Positions 8,183 to 16,976 are shown, counted from the stretch's first letter. The stretch: 64,000 nt of DNA from Bifidobacterium moukalabense DSM 27321 (GCF_000522505.1 NZ_AZMV01000002.1:186177-250176), one strand, 5' to 3'. The notes: generated by a model not told the origin, from the sequence alone. Numbers and translations are program-made.

Positions 8183-9676
8183 TCAGCCGACGGTTATCTT
8201 GAACCCGATCGGCAGCCCCTTCTGGTCGGGTTCCCTCGGCAACGGAGAAATCTCCAAGGCTTCGTCGCCGCGGCGGAACCGCACAGATCCCGCCCCAAGC
8301 TGCTCCACTGATGCGACGATGCCGTTGAACGGCGGTTTGATGCCGTCGTGATACGCGGCGAATGTCGACATCGTAAGTGTTTCACAAGATGTTTCATGAT
8401 TATCCGCGATATCGTCGGGATTCAGGCAGAAGGCGTAGATCGCACCGTTTTTCGTAGTAAATCGCCAATCGGCGGCCGTCCATGCAGTCGGTTGCTGATC
8501 GGCGAACATGCCCTCGGCCTGCTTCGTCGGGCCTTCCTGCGTAAGTCTCCATGGACGGGTGCCGTAGATGCCCTCGCCGTTCGCACGCAGCCAATCACCG
8601 ATGCCGAGCAACAGCTCACGATCGTGGTCGGCGATCGAACCGTCCGCACGCGGGCCGACATTCAGCAGCAGATTGCCGTTCTTCGACACCGCATCGATCA
8701 ACGAGACGATCAGCTCGGCGAGCGTCTTGTAATCCAACGAATTCGTATAGCACCACGAATTGCGGGCGATTGCGGTATCCGTCTGCCAGGCGAACGGCGT
8801 CGCATCGGCGAAGCCGCCGCGCTCCACATCGACGATGCCCGCGCCCCAGGCGAGACCGTCATACTTGTAGCAGATCGAAACGTTCCGGCCCCACTGTACG
8901 CCGCGGTTGTAGTAGAAGGCGACCAGCTTCCTCATGTACGGCTTGAACGACTCGTGCTGCACCCACCAATCGAAATACAGCAGTTCCGGCCGGTAGTTGT
9001 CGATGATCTCGCAGACGCGCAGCAGCCAATCCTCCAGATATTCGGCACTCGGCGCGGGAGTGCTGTGAATGTCGAATTCGTTCGGTTCGGGCATGGCCGG
9101 CCAATAGAAATCGCCCTTCTGCAACGGCTCCTTGATATCGGAGTCGAAGTCCTTGCCATGGCCCATGAACCACCAATGTTCGGCGCGATGGTTCGAGGTG
9201 GCGAAATGCAGTCCGTGGGCGCACGTGGCGTCGCGCAGCTCCCCCAGCACGTCGCGGTGCGGACCGGTTTCGAAGGTGTTCCAATGCGACAGTTCGCTAC
9301 GGTACATCTGGTAGCCGTCATGGTGTTCGGAAACCGGGAAGTAGTAGCGCGCGCCGGCGGCGGCGAACAGATCGAGCCACTCGTCCGCGTCGAACCGTTC
9401 GGCGGTGAACATCGGGATGAAATCCTTGTACCCGAACCTGTTCTGCGGGCCATAGGCGCTCACGTGGTGCTCGAACTCCGGGTATCCCTCGATGTACATG
9501 TTGCGCGAATACCATTCATTGCGGTATTCGGGAACGGTGTAGAGCCCCCAATGCGTGAAGATGCCGAATTTGGCGTCGTTGAACCATGCCGGGGTCGGAG
9601 CCTGGCTCAACGACTCCCAGGTGTCGGCATAGGGACCGGAGGCGATGACCGCCTCGACGGTGTTCATATCAATCAT
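8183..9676 (-). CDS. GH29 alpha-L-fucosidase
   Basis: A 497-residue GH29 enzyme without signal peptide. FGIFTHWGLYTVPEYRNEW is the family N-terminal signature; the nucleophile is D236 in ELLYFDWW, and NLLLNVGPRADG is a conserved block. The start at 9676 overlaps the end of the esterase gene by 8 bp and is 9 nt from AGGA; a second ATG at 9667 is possible. Translational coupling with the esterase is therefore likely. In the operon it would remove alpha-1,2-fucose from galactose of fucosylated xyloglucan. Its subfamily (A, relaxed, or B, 1,3/1,4-specific) cannot be told by eye. Confidence 0.92.
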   Translation of the reverse strand: MIDMNTVEAVIASGPYADTWESLSQAPTPAWFNDAKFGIFTHWGLYTVPEYRNEWYSRNMYIEGYPEFEHHVSAYGPQNRFGYKDFIPMFTAERFDADEWLDLFAAAGARYYFPVSEHHDGYQMYRSELSHWNTFETGPHRDVLGELRDATCAHGLHFATSNHRAEHWWFMGHGKDFDSDIKEPLQKGDFYWPAMPEPNEFDIHSTPAPSAEYLEDWLLRVCEIIDNYRPELLYFDWWVQHESFKPYMRKLVAFYYNRGVQWGRNVSICYKYDGLAWGAGIVDVERGGFADATPFAWQTDTAIARNSWCYTNSLDYKTLAELIVSLIDAVSKNGNLLLNVGPRADGSIADHDRELLLGIGDWLRANGEGIYGTRPWRLTQEGPTKQAEGMFADQQPTAWTAADWRFTTKNGAIYAFCLNPDDIADNHETSCETLTMSTFAAYHDGIKPPFNGIVASVEQLGAGSVRFRRGDEALEISPLPREPDQKGLPIGFKITVG

Positions 9677-10343
9677 CAAACGTAGTCCTGTTCCAATCGA
9701 AGCCCACGGCCTGACACCATGCACGGGCAATGATCATCGCGCCGCGCTCGTACGGATGCACACGATCTTGGCTGGCCAAGCATCCGTGCAGCTGGGTGAG
9801 CCAATGATCCGCGGCCGCCTGCGTATCGACGAAAATCGCGCCATGGCGTTCGGCCACGCGCTTGGACGCAGCCGCGAATTCCTCAACCTTGGCGCGCATG
9901 GCATCCTGTGGGTTCGGCTCGAACATGAACGGACGCATGACGATGACCCCCTTAAGATTCGGCGCACCCTGTTTCACGCGTTCAATAAGCTCGTCATAGA
10001 TACGCTCGTAAGTTTCCACGGTGTTGAGGCGAGCCTGCCACAGCGGACCGTCGAAATAACGCCAGGCGTCATTCACTCCGATCATGATGGACACATAGTC
10101 CGGATTCATGTCGATGACGTCACTCTGCCAGCGTTCAGACATGTCGACGATATCGTTGCCGTTGATGCCTTCATTGATGGTGCACAATGCCTTATCCGGA
10201 TATACGGCCGTAAGAAGATTATGCAATGTGTTGACATACCCATGCCCATAACCCCAGCCTCCGGGGATAGCAGTACGGTCGCGGTCGGCGTCCGTGATGG
10301 AATCACCTACGAAAACAATGCGTGAGTACTTTTGGAAAATCAA
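9669..10343 (-). CDS. SGNH/GDSL-type esterase, probable glycan O-acetyl esterase (TTG start)
   Basis: A 224-residue cytoplasmic SGNH hydrolase. Block I is FVGDSIT with nucleophile S15, the block II Gly is in INEGINGND, block III is MIGVNDAW, and the Asp-His pair is in DRVHP near the C-terminus. The reading frame starts at TTG (10343), 7 nt after AAAGGA; no better start was seen. It is the first enzyme gene after the binding-protein gene, across a hairpin. Xyloglucan galactose is often O-acetylated, so deacetylation of imported oligosaccharides is a reasonable role. Close relatives act on acetylxylan or rhamnogalacturonan, so the substrate is not proven. Confidence 0.85.
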   Translation of the reverse strand: MIFQKYSRIVFVGDSITDADRDRTAIPGGWGYGHGYVNTLHNLLTAVYPDKALCTINEGINGNDIVDMSERWQSDVIDMNPDYVSIMIGVNDAWRYFDGPLWQARLNTVETYERIYDELIERVKQGAPNLKGVIVMRPFMFEPNPQDAMRAKVEEFAAASKRVAERHGAIFVDTQAAADHWLTQLHGCLASQDRVHPYERGAMIIARAWCQAVGFDWNRTTFDD

Positions 10344-10426
10344 CTTTGATTCCTTTGTGTCATACGGCGTTGTAGTAGCGCTCGGTTCATATAAACGGTC
10401 GGATTGACGGGCTGGCAGGTAAAGAA

Positions 10427-10477
10427 AGGCGGGGCGCCAGATACCGGTTCAGCACATCTGGCGCCCCGCCTCTTTTT
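10427..10477 (-). terminator. Strong hairpin after the solute-binding-protein gene
   Basis: A 16-bp perfect stem (10427-10442 with 10456-10471) with a 13-nt loop. On the minus strand it is followed by TTCTTTACC, and on the plus strand by CTTTTTG. It lies between the lipoprotein gene and the esterase gene of the same operon. It probably gives more binding-protein message than enzyme message, rather than complete termination. Confidence 0.7.
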
Positions 10478-10512
10478 GTTATTTGGATTGCGTGATGGGG
10501 ACTAACGCCTCA

Positions 10513-12297
10513 TCACTCGGAGGAATCGGAGCCGGAGGACTTCTCCTTGTTCTGATACTCCTTCAGAATGTTCTTACGGGCCTTGTCCTGATCCTTGGCG
10601 TTCTTCATGTCGACCTTCAGCACGGAGTCGATGTCCAGGCCATTGACGGTCTTGACCATCTCGTTGAAGATCTTTTCGCATTCGGACTCGGAGCTGGCGA
10701 AGGACGCCTTCCAAGAAGAGTTGACGATCTCGGTCTTGATGGAACCACGTAGCGTTGAGATCTGGGAATTCTCCTCCGGCTGGACATAACTGGAACCCGC
10801 ACCGACGAGCAACATGTCATTGTTCTCCAAGTATTCCATGGTGGTGGAGGCACCCATATGCTCCTGCCAGTCCTTGTTCAACGGGTTCTGGTTGGCCTTC
10901 TCGATCTCACTTGGCCACATGACCGGGTTATAGGTGTAGCCAGTATCTGGATCGATGTCGTTCACGGTCACAGTGGTGAAGTTCAGAGCGGAGATACCGT
11001 CGGAGTAGGAGCCACCGCCCCACTCTTCCGGCACATTCTTGGATTCGCCGGAGAGTACCGAGGAACCGAATTCGGTCAGAACCGGCTTGCCGTCCTTGAT
11101 CTCCCAATTCAGACCCTTCGGACCAGCGGCGCCGCCGGTCTGGTTGGAGGAATCATAGACACCTTCCGGAGAGTACAGCCAATTGATGAACTTGACCAGA
11201 CGTTGCTTGTTCTTAGCTTTGGAGCCCAGAGCAATCATAGTCTTGTCGCCACGAGGAGCGGCGCCGTATGAGAAGATCTTCATATCCTTGAGCGGAGCCA
11301 GCATGAAGCCCTTACCCTCGGCCTTATTGGCATTGGTGTTGTAGGCCGCCTGTCCAAGCCACGGCCAGAAGGAGAAGAGCACCTTGCCGTTCTTGTACTT
11401 GGAGTTCATGGTGTCGTAGTTCTGGGTGGTGGATTCCGGATCGACGATACCGGCACGGTTGGCGGCATTGAAGAACTTGATCACGCGCTCGTAGATGCCG
11501 TTCTTCTTGGTGATGGATTCGAAGTCGGAACCGTCACCCTTGGCCAGTACGAAGCCGACTTCATCATAGCCATAGAAGCAGGTCGGCTGCTTGGCGTTAT
11601 TCATCATGTTGCCATCCCAGTCCTTGAACAGGGACATGGCATAGATGTCATCGGAGCCGGACTCTTCGCGAGCCTTGTCCTGCATCTGCTTGAGCACCGG
11701 GATGAGATCCTCGAGAGTGTCGATTTCCGGGTAGCCGATTTCCTTGTACAAATCCCAACGTAGGTACGGACCGAAGGTCGGCTCGAGGCCTTCGGACGGC
11801 TGATCGGGGGTCAGGGTGTCGACTACGGACGCCGGAATGCCCCACACACCGGACTTCTGACCGATCTGCTCGTTGACGTAATCAGTGGCATCCTTGTACT
11901 TGTTGATGTACTTCATGCCCTTGAGATACGGGGTCATATCCTCAATTAGACCGGACTTGACAAGCTTGGCGCCTTTACCGGTATCGTAGCCGTAAATCAC
12001 GATGTCGCCCAGATTGCCCGCGGCCGCACGGGTATCGAACAGCGTGCTGCCACCGCCGGCAACGTTCGGGGCCACGATGTTGAGCTTAATATTGAACTTA
12101 TCCTTGATGATCTTGGCGAACCAGCCTTTTTGCTCACCCTGATAGTTCGCCAGACCATCGAAGACCTCAACGGTCATCAGAGAGTTGTCATCCTTTTCGG
12201 CGGCGGTGGTGCTGCCGGATCCTCCGCAGGCGGAGAGCGACATCATTGCCGCAAGCGTCACTGCCGCGGCAATGGTTACCTTCTTTTTGAGGGACAT
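10513..12297 (-). CDS. ABC-transporter solute-binding lipoprotein, LplA type
   Basis: A 594-residue family 1 solute-binding protein. The N-terminus MSLKKKVTIAAAVT is followed by lipobox LSAC (Cys about 24), so it should be a lipid-anchored extracellular receptor. It is longer than MalE-type proteins, as expected for the LplA/YtcQ group used for large oligosaccharides. The last residues are a charged, Ser-rich tail. ATG at 12297 follows AAGGAAGG. It works with the two permeases upstream; no ATPase is encoded nearby, so a shared MsmK-like ATPase is expected. By context it should capture decorated xyloglucan oligosaccharides. Confidence 0.92.
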   Translation of the reverse strand: MSLKKKVTIAAAVTLAAMMSLSACGGSGSTTAAEKDDNSLMTVEVFDGLANYQGEQKGWFAKIIKDKFNIKLNIVAPNVAGGGSTLFDTRAAAGNLGDIVIYGYDTGKGAKLVKSGLIEDMTPYLKGMKYINKYKDATDYVNEQIGQKSGVWGIPASVVDTLTPDQPSEGLEPTFGPYLRWDLYKEIGYPEIDTLEDLIPVLKQMQDKAREESGSDDIYAMSLFKDWDGNMMNNAKQPTCFYGYDEVGFVLAKGDGSDFESITKKNGIYERVIKFFNAANRAGIVDPESTTQNYDTMNSKYKNGKVLFSFWPWLGQAAYNTNANKAEGKGFMLAPLKDMKIFSYGAAPRGDKTMIALGSKAKNKQRLVKFINWLYSPEGVYDSSNQTGGAAGPKGLNWEIKDGKPVLTEFGSSVLSGESKNVPEEWGGGSYSDGISALNFTTVTVNDIDPDTGYTYNPVMWPSEIEKANQNPLNKDWQEHMGASTTMEYLENNDMLLVGAGSSYVQPEENSQISTLRGSIKTEIVNSSWKASFASSESECEKIFNEMVKTVNGLDIDSVLKVDMKNAKDQDKARKNILKEYQNKEKSSGSDSSE

Positions 12298-12420
12298 TGC
12301 GTCCTTCCTTTCTCTATTTCCTTTGATTTGCAGGGATAGGGATTGAGATTGCGGGGACGGTTCGACTGACAGGTCTATCCGGCCCCACGATGGTTATGAG
12401 GAGTATTGGTCCGTTACGAA

Positions 12421-13353
12421 TCAGCCCTTGACAGCTCCGAGCATCATGCCCTTGACGAAGAAGCGCTGGAAGAACGGATATACGAATAGGATCGGGAGCA
12501 CTACAATCACGGAGACTGTCATACGAATCGAGGTAGGCGTCTGCTGTGTTGCGAGGGCCGCCACGTTCATGGCGCTGCCTGCGCTTGCTCTCACCGAGGC
12601 GGCCAGTGCATTCGCTTGGTTGATGTAGGTATAGAGCACGTACTGCAACGAGTAGAGCTTGGAATCCGTCATGTAGATCAAGGTGTCCTGGAAGGAGTTC
12701 CACTGGCCGACGGCGGAGAAAATGCCGACGGTCGCCAGAATCGGGGCCATCATTGGCAAAACGATCTTCCAGAAGATCGTCAGGGTGCCAGCACCGTCCA
12801 TTTCGGCTGCTTCCTGCAGGGAGGAGGGGATGGACTCGACGAATGTCTTGACCAGGATGATATTGAACGGCTGAACAATGGCCGGCAAGATATAGACCCA
12901 GAAGTTGTTGGTCAGATGCAGGTTCTTCATGGTGATGAACATCGGGATCAGGCCTGCGTTGAAGTACATGGTGATCACGATGAAGCGGTACCAGAACTTA
13001 CGGTGCCACATCTTCTCCTGGGTGAACATGAAGCCGAGGAACGCACTGGCAATCACGGTGAGCACAGTGCCGATGACGGTACGGGCCACGGAGATAAAGG
13101 CCGAGGTGGTCAGGCCACTCAGCGCGAAGACCTGCTTATAGTTTTCCCAATGGATGCCTTGCGGCCACCAGTTGACTTGACCCGCTGCGGAGGCGTTGTT
13201 GCTGGAAATCGAGTTGATGATCAGGTAGTAGAACGGGTAAACGCAGACGAACGCGAACGCAAGGAAGAAGATAATGTTGAAGACATTGTAGACTTCTTCA
13301 CCCTTGGTGCGCCTCATAGCCGGCGCAATGCCCTGCTTGATTTTCTTTGCCAT
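12421..13353 (-). CDS. ABC-transporter permease, LplC/YtcP type
   Basis: A 310-residue inner-membrane permease with about six transmembrane helices. The cytoplasmic EAA loop that docks the ATPase reads EAAEMDGAGTLTIFWKIVLP. The C-terminus FFVKGMMLGAVKG is typical of carbohydrate-uptake permeases of the CUT1 group. The start follows AAGGAAGCAATC. It lies 24 bp after the LplB-type gene and 123 bp before the lipoprotein gene, and forms the importer of the putative xyloglucan system. Confidence 0.93.
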   Translation of the reverse strand: MAKKIKQGIAPAMRRTKGEEVYNVFNIIFFLAFAFVCVYPFYYLIINSISSNNASAAGQVNWWPQGIHWENYKQVFALSGLTTSAFISVARTVIGTVLTVIASAFLGFMFTQEKMWHRKFWYRFIVITMYFNAGLIPMFITMKNLHLTNNFWVYILPAIVQPFNIILVKTFVESIPSSLQEAAEMDGAGTLTIFWKIVLPMMAPILATVGIFSAVGQWNSFQDTLIYMTDSKLYSLQYVLYTYINQANALAASVRASAGSAMNVAALATQQTPTSIRMTVSVIVVLPILFVYPFFQRFFVKGMMLGAVKG

Positions 13354-13377
13354 GATTGCTTCCTTACTCTTTCCTCA

Positions 13378-14328
13378 TCAGACGATTGACACGCCGCGGG
13401 TACGCTTGGACAGCCAGTTCACAACAATCAACAGGCCGACGCTGACTAGCGACTTCAGCATGGAAATTGCGGTTGCATACGATAGGGAGTTGTTGCCCAT
13501 ACCGACGTTGTACACATACAGGTCAAGAACTTGGATGTGCTTGGTATTGAAGGCGTTCTGGAACACGAAGTACTGGTCCATGCCGTTGTTCAGGAAGTTG
13601 GAGATCGACAGCATCAGCAACACGAAGTAGGTCGGCAGCAGTTGCGGGATGGTGACGTGGATGATCTGCTGGAAGCGGTTCGCACCGTCCACCTGAGCGG
13701 CCTCATACAGCTCCGGATCGATGCCCGCGATGCCCGCGAGGTACATGATGGAGCCCCAGCCGAGCCCCTTCCACAGGCCCCACAGCAGCATCTTCAGCCA
13801 AGTATGCGAGTCGGAATCAAGAAACTTGATCGGCTCACTGATGATGTGCAGGTTCTGCAGCAGCTCGTTGAACATACCAGTAGTGGAGAACATGGCGAAG
13901 GCCACTGCGTAGACCAGAACCCAGGAGATGAAGTTCGGCAGCGTGGTCAGCGTCTGAATGAGGTTCCTGAACCACTTGGCGCGGATCTCATTCAACGCGA
14001 TGGCGAAGAATAGCGGGAAGAACGAGGTGAGGATGTTCAGGCCGGACATGGCGAAAGTGTTGATGAGCACCTGACCAATGGTTTGAAGCTGTGCCGGGTT
14101 CTGCACCATCATCTTGAACCACTGCAAACCGACGAATTCGCTCTGCGACAGCGGAATCGGCGGTTGGTAGTCATAGAATGCATAAATCCAGCCGAACAGC
14201 GGGAGGTAGCTGAACAGCACGGACAGAATCAAAAACGGCGAAATCAATAGGAACAACTTGAACCCATGGCGCCTCCTGTCGCTTTGTTGCTTACTCAGCT
14301 TTTCGGCCTTGCGTGCCGCTCTCCGCAT
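13378..14328 (-). CDS. ABC-transporter permease, LplB type; N-terminus apparently frameshifted at an A8 run
   Basis: A 316-residue permease with six predicted helices and EAA loop EAAQVDGANRFQQIIHVTIP. The ATG at 14328 has no ribosome site: it directly follows a run of A. A perfect site, AAAGGAGG, lies farther upstream in front of ATGATG at 14411-14416. That upstream frame runs in frame +1 relative to this gene into the A8 run (14327-14334 as T8 on the plus strand) and stops at 14291. Removing one A would join them into a 345-residue protein beginning MMQSQEGMES. Either the run is slippery or phase variable, or the upstream frame is translated and coupled to this ATG, or the base call is wrong. 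Confidence 0.85.
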   Translation of the reverse strand: MRRAARKAEKLSKQQSDRRRHGFKLFLLISPFLILSVLFSYLPLFGWIYAFYDYQPPIPLSQSEFVGLQWFKMMVQNPAQLQTIGQVLINTFAMSGLNILTSFFPLFFAIALNEIRAKWFRNLIQTLTTLPNFISWVLVYAVAFAMFSTTGMFNELLQNLHIISEPIKFLDSDSHTWLKMLLWGLWKGLGWGSIMYLAGIAGIDPELYEAAQVDGANRFQQIIHVTIPQLLPTYFVLLMLSISNFLNNGMDQYFVFQNAFNTKHIQVLDLYVYNVGMGNNSLSYATAISMLKSLVSVGLLIVVNWLSKRTRGVSIV

Positions 14329-14416
14329 TTTTTTTATCGGAAAGCGTCACAGCGCCTGCACTACTGCCATCAGCAGATGTCACCACGCTCTCCATTCCCT
14401 CTTGCGACTGCATCAT
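14291..14416 (-). CDS. Short upstream frame carrying the likely original N-terminus of the LplB-type permease
   Basis: A 41-codon frame with the best ribosome site of the operon (AAAGGAGG, ATGATG). It encodes MMQSQEGMES...VTLSDKK up to the A8 run, and then 12 out-of-frame codons to a TAA. It overlaps the annotated permease start by 38 bp. The first 29 codons look like the polar N-terminal tail that many LplB permeases carry before the first helix. Confidence 0.55.
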   Translation of the reverse strand: MMQSQEGMESVVTSADGSSAGAVTLSDKKNAESGTQGRKAE

Positions 14417-14499
14417 TCCTCCTTTGGTTCGGCGATGCATCCGATGGACCCCCTTCAGGAACGCAACACTTCCTCGATGTCATTCCATCTGGTAACCTT

Positions 14500-14523
14500 C
14501 TTATTTATTGTTTAATAAATAAG
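14500..14523. promoter_or_regulatory. AT-rich 24-bp palindrome, candidate operator
   Basis: Perfect 10-bp arms CTTATTTATT and AATAAATAAG flank GTTT. It lies just downstream of the predicted start site of the transporter operon and upstream of the divergent DUF624 gene, a good place for a repressor. It is unlike the LacI-type boxes elsewhere in the window, and no regulator gene is next to it. Confidence 0.5.
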
Positions 14524-14535
14524 CTGTTAGGAGCT

Positions 14536-14564
14536 ATAGTATATTCGTCTTACTAACTTGTCAA
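14536..14564 (-). promoter_or_regulatory. Probable sigma-A promoter of the xyloglucan operon
   Basis: On the minus strand TTGACA (14564-14559), 17 bp, then TACTAT (14541-14536); an alternative -10 is TATACT with a 15-bp spacer. The expected start site is near 14529, giving a leader of about 113 nt before the ribosome site at about 14420. Confidence 0.6.
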
Positions 14565-14618
14565 TTCAGCGTGCCTAACGGCGGGTATGCTTGAAATATC
14601 AACGAAAACGGAGGTCTA

Positions 14619-15281
14619 ATGCACTACAACCCCAATAGCCCCGTATGGCAGTTTATCTCGCTCTGCCTACGGTATTTCATCCTGAATCTGTTCTTCCTAA
14701 TCTCTATCATCCCAATCGTAACCATCGGGCCGGCCAGAGCCGCCCTATATAGCACGGTGTTTGCCTTCAGCGACAACAACGACATTAACCTCGGTCGTGA
14801 ATACATCAAACGTTTCAAAGGTGAATTCAAGCGAGGCGTCGGTTCCTCCGTCATCTTCGTGACGCTGATCGCCGCAATTGTATTCGCCACCGTATTCTGG
14901 AACGCGCTTGACACCAACGCCGCTTACGTAGCACTACCGATTCTCATCATTTTTGGGGTGCTCACATTCCTGACTTTCGAGTACTACTATCCGCTTCAGG
15001 CACGCTACGAGAACACCTTCCGGCGGACGCTACGCAACTCCTTCATGATGCCTTGGGCCTGTTTCGGATACACGCTCGGCATCCTTGCCATCGACGTAGC
15101 TGCAGGCGCGATCTTTGCGTTCACGCCATACCTGCGATTCCTGTTCGTCCTGCTCGGCTTCGCATGGCTAGCCTACGCCAAATCGCTACTCTACCTGCGG
15201 GCGTTCCAGCGCGCCAGCGGCGACCCGAATACGCCACGGGAAAAGCCAGACTATTCAATGCCCAGTGCTTCCATCCAATAA
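14619..15281 (+). CDS. YesL/DUF624 family membrane protein
   Basis: A 220-residue integral membrane protein with about five hydrophobic segments. The family blocks are the N-terminal WQFISLCLRYFILNLFFLI, the central FKGEFKRG, and YYYPLQARYENTFRRTLRNS. YesL-type proteins of unknown biochemical function are found next to LplABC/YesOPQ-type oligosaccharide importers in Firmicutes and Actinobacteria. Here it is divergent from such an importer and shares its control region. The ribosome site is GGAGG. A role in assembly or regulation of the importer is a guess from synteny. Confidence 0.85.
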   Translation: MHYNPNSPVWQFISLCLRYFILNLFFLISIIPIVTIGPARAALYSTVFAFSDNNDINLGREYIKRFKGEFKRGVGSSVIFVTLIAAIVFATVFWNALDTNAAYVALPILIIFGVLTFLTFEYYYPLQARYENTFRRTLRNSFMMPWACFGYTLGILAIDVAAGAIFAFTPYLRFLFVLLGFAWLAYAKSLLYLRAFQRASGDPNTPREKPDYSMPSASIQ

Positions 15282-15729
15282 CCATGCTCGAAAAACCGGT
15301 CAGGGCTCCCATCCGTTGGATGATTCTAGTCACAGACCTTGTCGACGGCTTCGCCATCCCCCTACAACCACTCACTCAACGTAGTTCCGGACGGATGAAC
15401 TGGATTTGTTAAGCCGAAACGACGTTCAGCCTCGCTTAGCGGCTTTCTAGTAAGAACATTAGCGCATAACCAAACATAGGAAGCCGCGCCAAAGTCACTT
15501 GGCGCGGCTTCAATCCAAGAATTCCGCTATGACAACACCGCCCAGCCCTCTGGAACGATCACAATCTCCCGAATCCAAGTCACACAGCGAATGTACGTCC
15601 GTCGGAGCTGAAGAACCTTATACCACCCGTCTTGCGGGCGGAGAAGACAACGGAGGAACCGTCCGTTTCGGTCACAATGGTTTCAGTGGCATTTACACCG
15701 CTCAGGAACACGGAGACTCCCGCCACCAA
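15282..15729. other. Convergent intergenic region with a 12-bp hairpin and a coding-like remnant
   Basis: AAGCCGCGCCAA (15481-15492) pairs with TTGGCGCGGCTT (15499-15510); it could end transcription from both sides although it lacks a T-run. On the minus strand, bases 15729-15580 continue the GH172 frame past its TGA for 49 more codons (LVAGVSVFLSG...SSDGRTFAV) to a second TGA, with G/C-biased third positions. No other gene is seen here. Confidence 0.5.
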
Positions 15730-16875
15730 TCACCGCGGCTGGCGGAAGTGCCGATCGCCAATCGGCGCGAACGGCGCATGGGGCTCAAGCTGATACCAGT
15801 AGGCCACCGAGGCGACATCGTCCTGGCGTTCGAAATTGCCGGCCTCTTCGGTGCCGATCTGCTGCCATTCAACACGCAGGTCGGAATCGAAATAAATCGG
15901 ATCGGGAATGTGCCAACGGTACAGACCGCGCGTCACCGGCGTATTGATGTCCCAATAGGCGCTCTCACGATTCGCGGCGAGTTGCTGCGAATAGAACGGG
16001 AACCCTAGATATGGGCCGGTGAACGTCCGTTCGCTCATATGGCCGTTCCCATCGAAGTCGGCGAAGCTCCATGCGCCGCCGAAATAGTCCTCCGCACCGG
16101 TGCTGCACCAGGTCGGGTACCGGTCGTCGCCATCGATATACATCTTGAACTCGCCCTCGCCCCACCAACGGCTTTCGAGCGCGGTCAGCGCCAGATAGGT
16201 GCCGACGTAGGCGCCGCGGCCGTGCACGCCGTCGAGCACCACATAGTCGCGCGCAAGTTCCGTGACCCGCTCGCGCCGCCACTGCGCATGGAAGCGCATC
16301 GCATCAGCCGGCAGCCCGTCGTATTCGGTGTAGTCGATCTGGTAGAAGAAGGCCGGTACATCCTCGTTATGATCGTTGCGCAACACGATGCGCGCATGTT
16401 CGAACGGCATGGCGAAGTAGCAGTTGAAACCACGATTGGGCACCACCATGATCGGAATGGAGTTGATGCGGCAGGCCTGCGCGTGGCCGCAACAGAAGAA
16501 GTCGCCGATCGGGCATTGCACGGAGGGCGATTCCTCACCGTCCCAATAGCATTCGAGAATGAGATTACGCAGCACGTTCGGGCCGGTAGGCGACGTTCGG
16601 TCGGTTACCGTCATCCAGATATGGCGGATCACACCGGGGCCGTCGACGTCCATCAGCGTTACGGATTCGCCGGCCTTGACGGTCTGGATGCAGGGGCTGC
16701 CCTTGCGTGAGGGGCCGAGTTTGCTGGCTGCAGTCGCGGCCGTACCTTTGCCGCCGGTCGGATTCTCCGCGTTCACGCAGCGGGTGCGGCCATGGTTCGT
16801 GGCGAGCGCCAACGCATCCAATGCGTTGTGTCCGAAGCCTGCGGCACCGAAGCCGATAGTGGTCGGATCTATCAT
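15730..16875 (-). CDS. GH172 (DUF2961) glycoside hydrolase
   Basis: A 381-residue cytoplasmic enzyme of the family founded on a bifidobacterial difructose dianhydride I synthase/hydrolase; other members are alpha-D-arabinofuranosidases. Family blocks: GVIRHIWMTV, CPIGDFFCCGH, RWWGEGEFKMYIDGD (E240, E242), and CSTGAEDYFGGAWSF (E262). The last two segments hold the catalytic glutamates in known members, as I recall. No signal peptide. The ATG at 16875 follows AAAGGAG. It is downstream of a dedicated importer and LacI gene, so the substrate is probably an imported fructo- or arabinofuranoside, which the sequence cannot identify. Confidence 0.9.
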   Translation of the reverse strand: MIDPTTIGFGAAGFGHNALDALALATNHGRTRCVNAENPTGGKGTAATAASKLGPSRKGSPCIQTVKAGESVTLMDVDGPGVIRHIWMTVTDRTSPTGPNVLRNLILECYWDGEESPSVQCPIGDFFCCGHAQACRINSIPIMVVPNRGFNCYFAMPFEHARIVLRNDHNEDVPAFFYQIDYTEYDGLPADAMRFHAQWRRERVTELARDYVVLDGVHGRGAYVGTYLALTALESRWWGEGEFKMYIDGDDRYPTWCSTGAEDYFGGAWSFADFDGNGHMSERTFTGPYLGFPFYSQQLAANRESAYWDINTPVTRGLYRWHIPDPIYFDSDLRVEWQQIGTEEAGNFERQDDVASVAYWYQLEPHAPFAPIGDRHFRQPR

Positions 16876-16976
16876 GATTGCTCCTTTGGAGGGGTTGGCG
16901 CATCACATGCCGTTATCAACTGCATTGAGACCCTTCTGCATATGGTGCGCCAGTTATGTTTCCTGCGGCTATCGCC

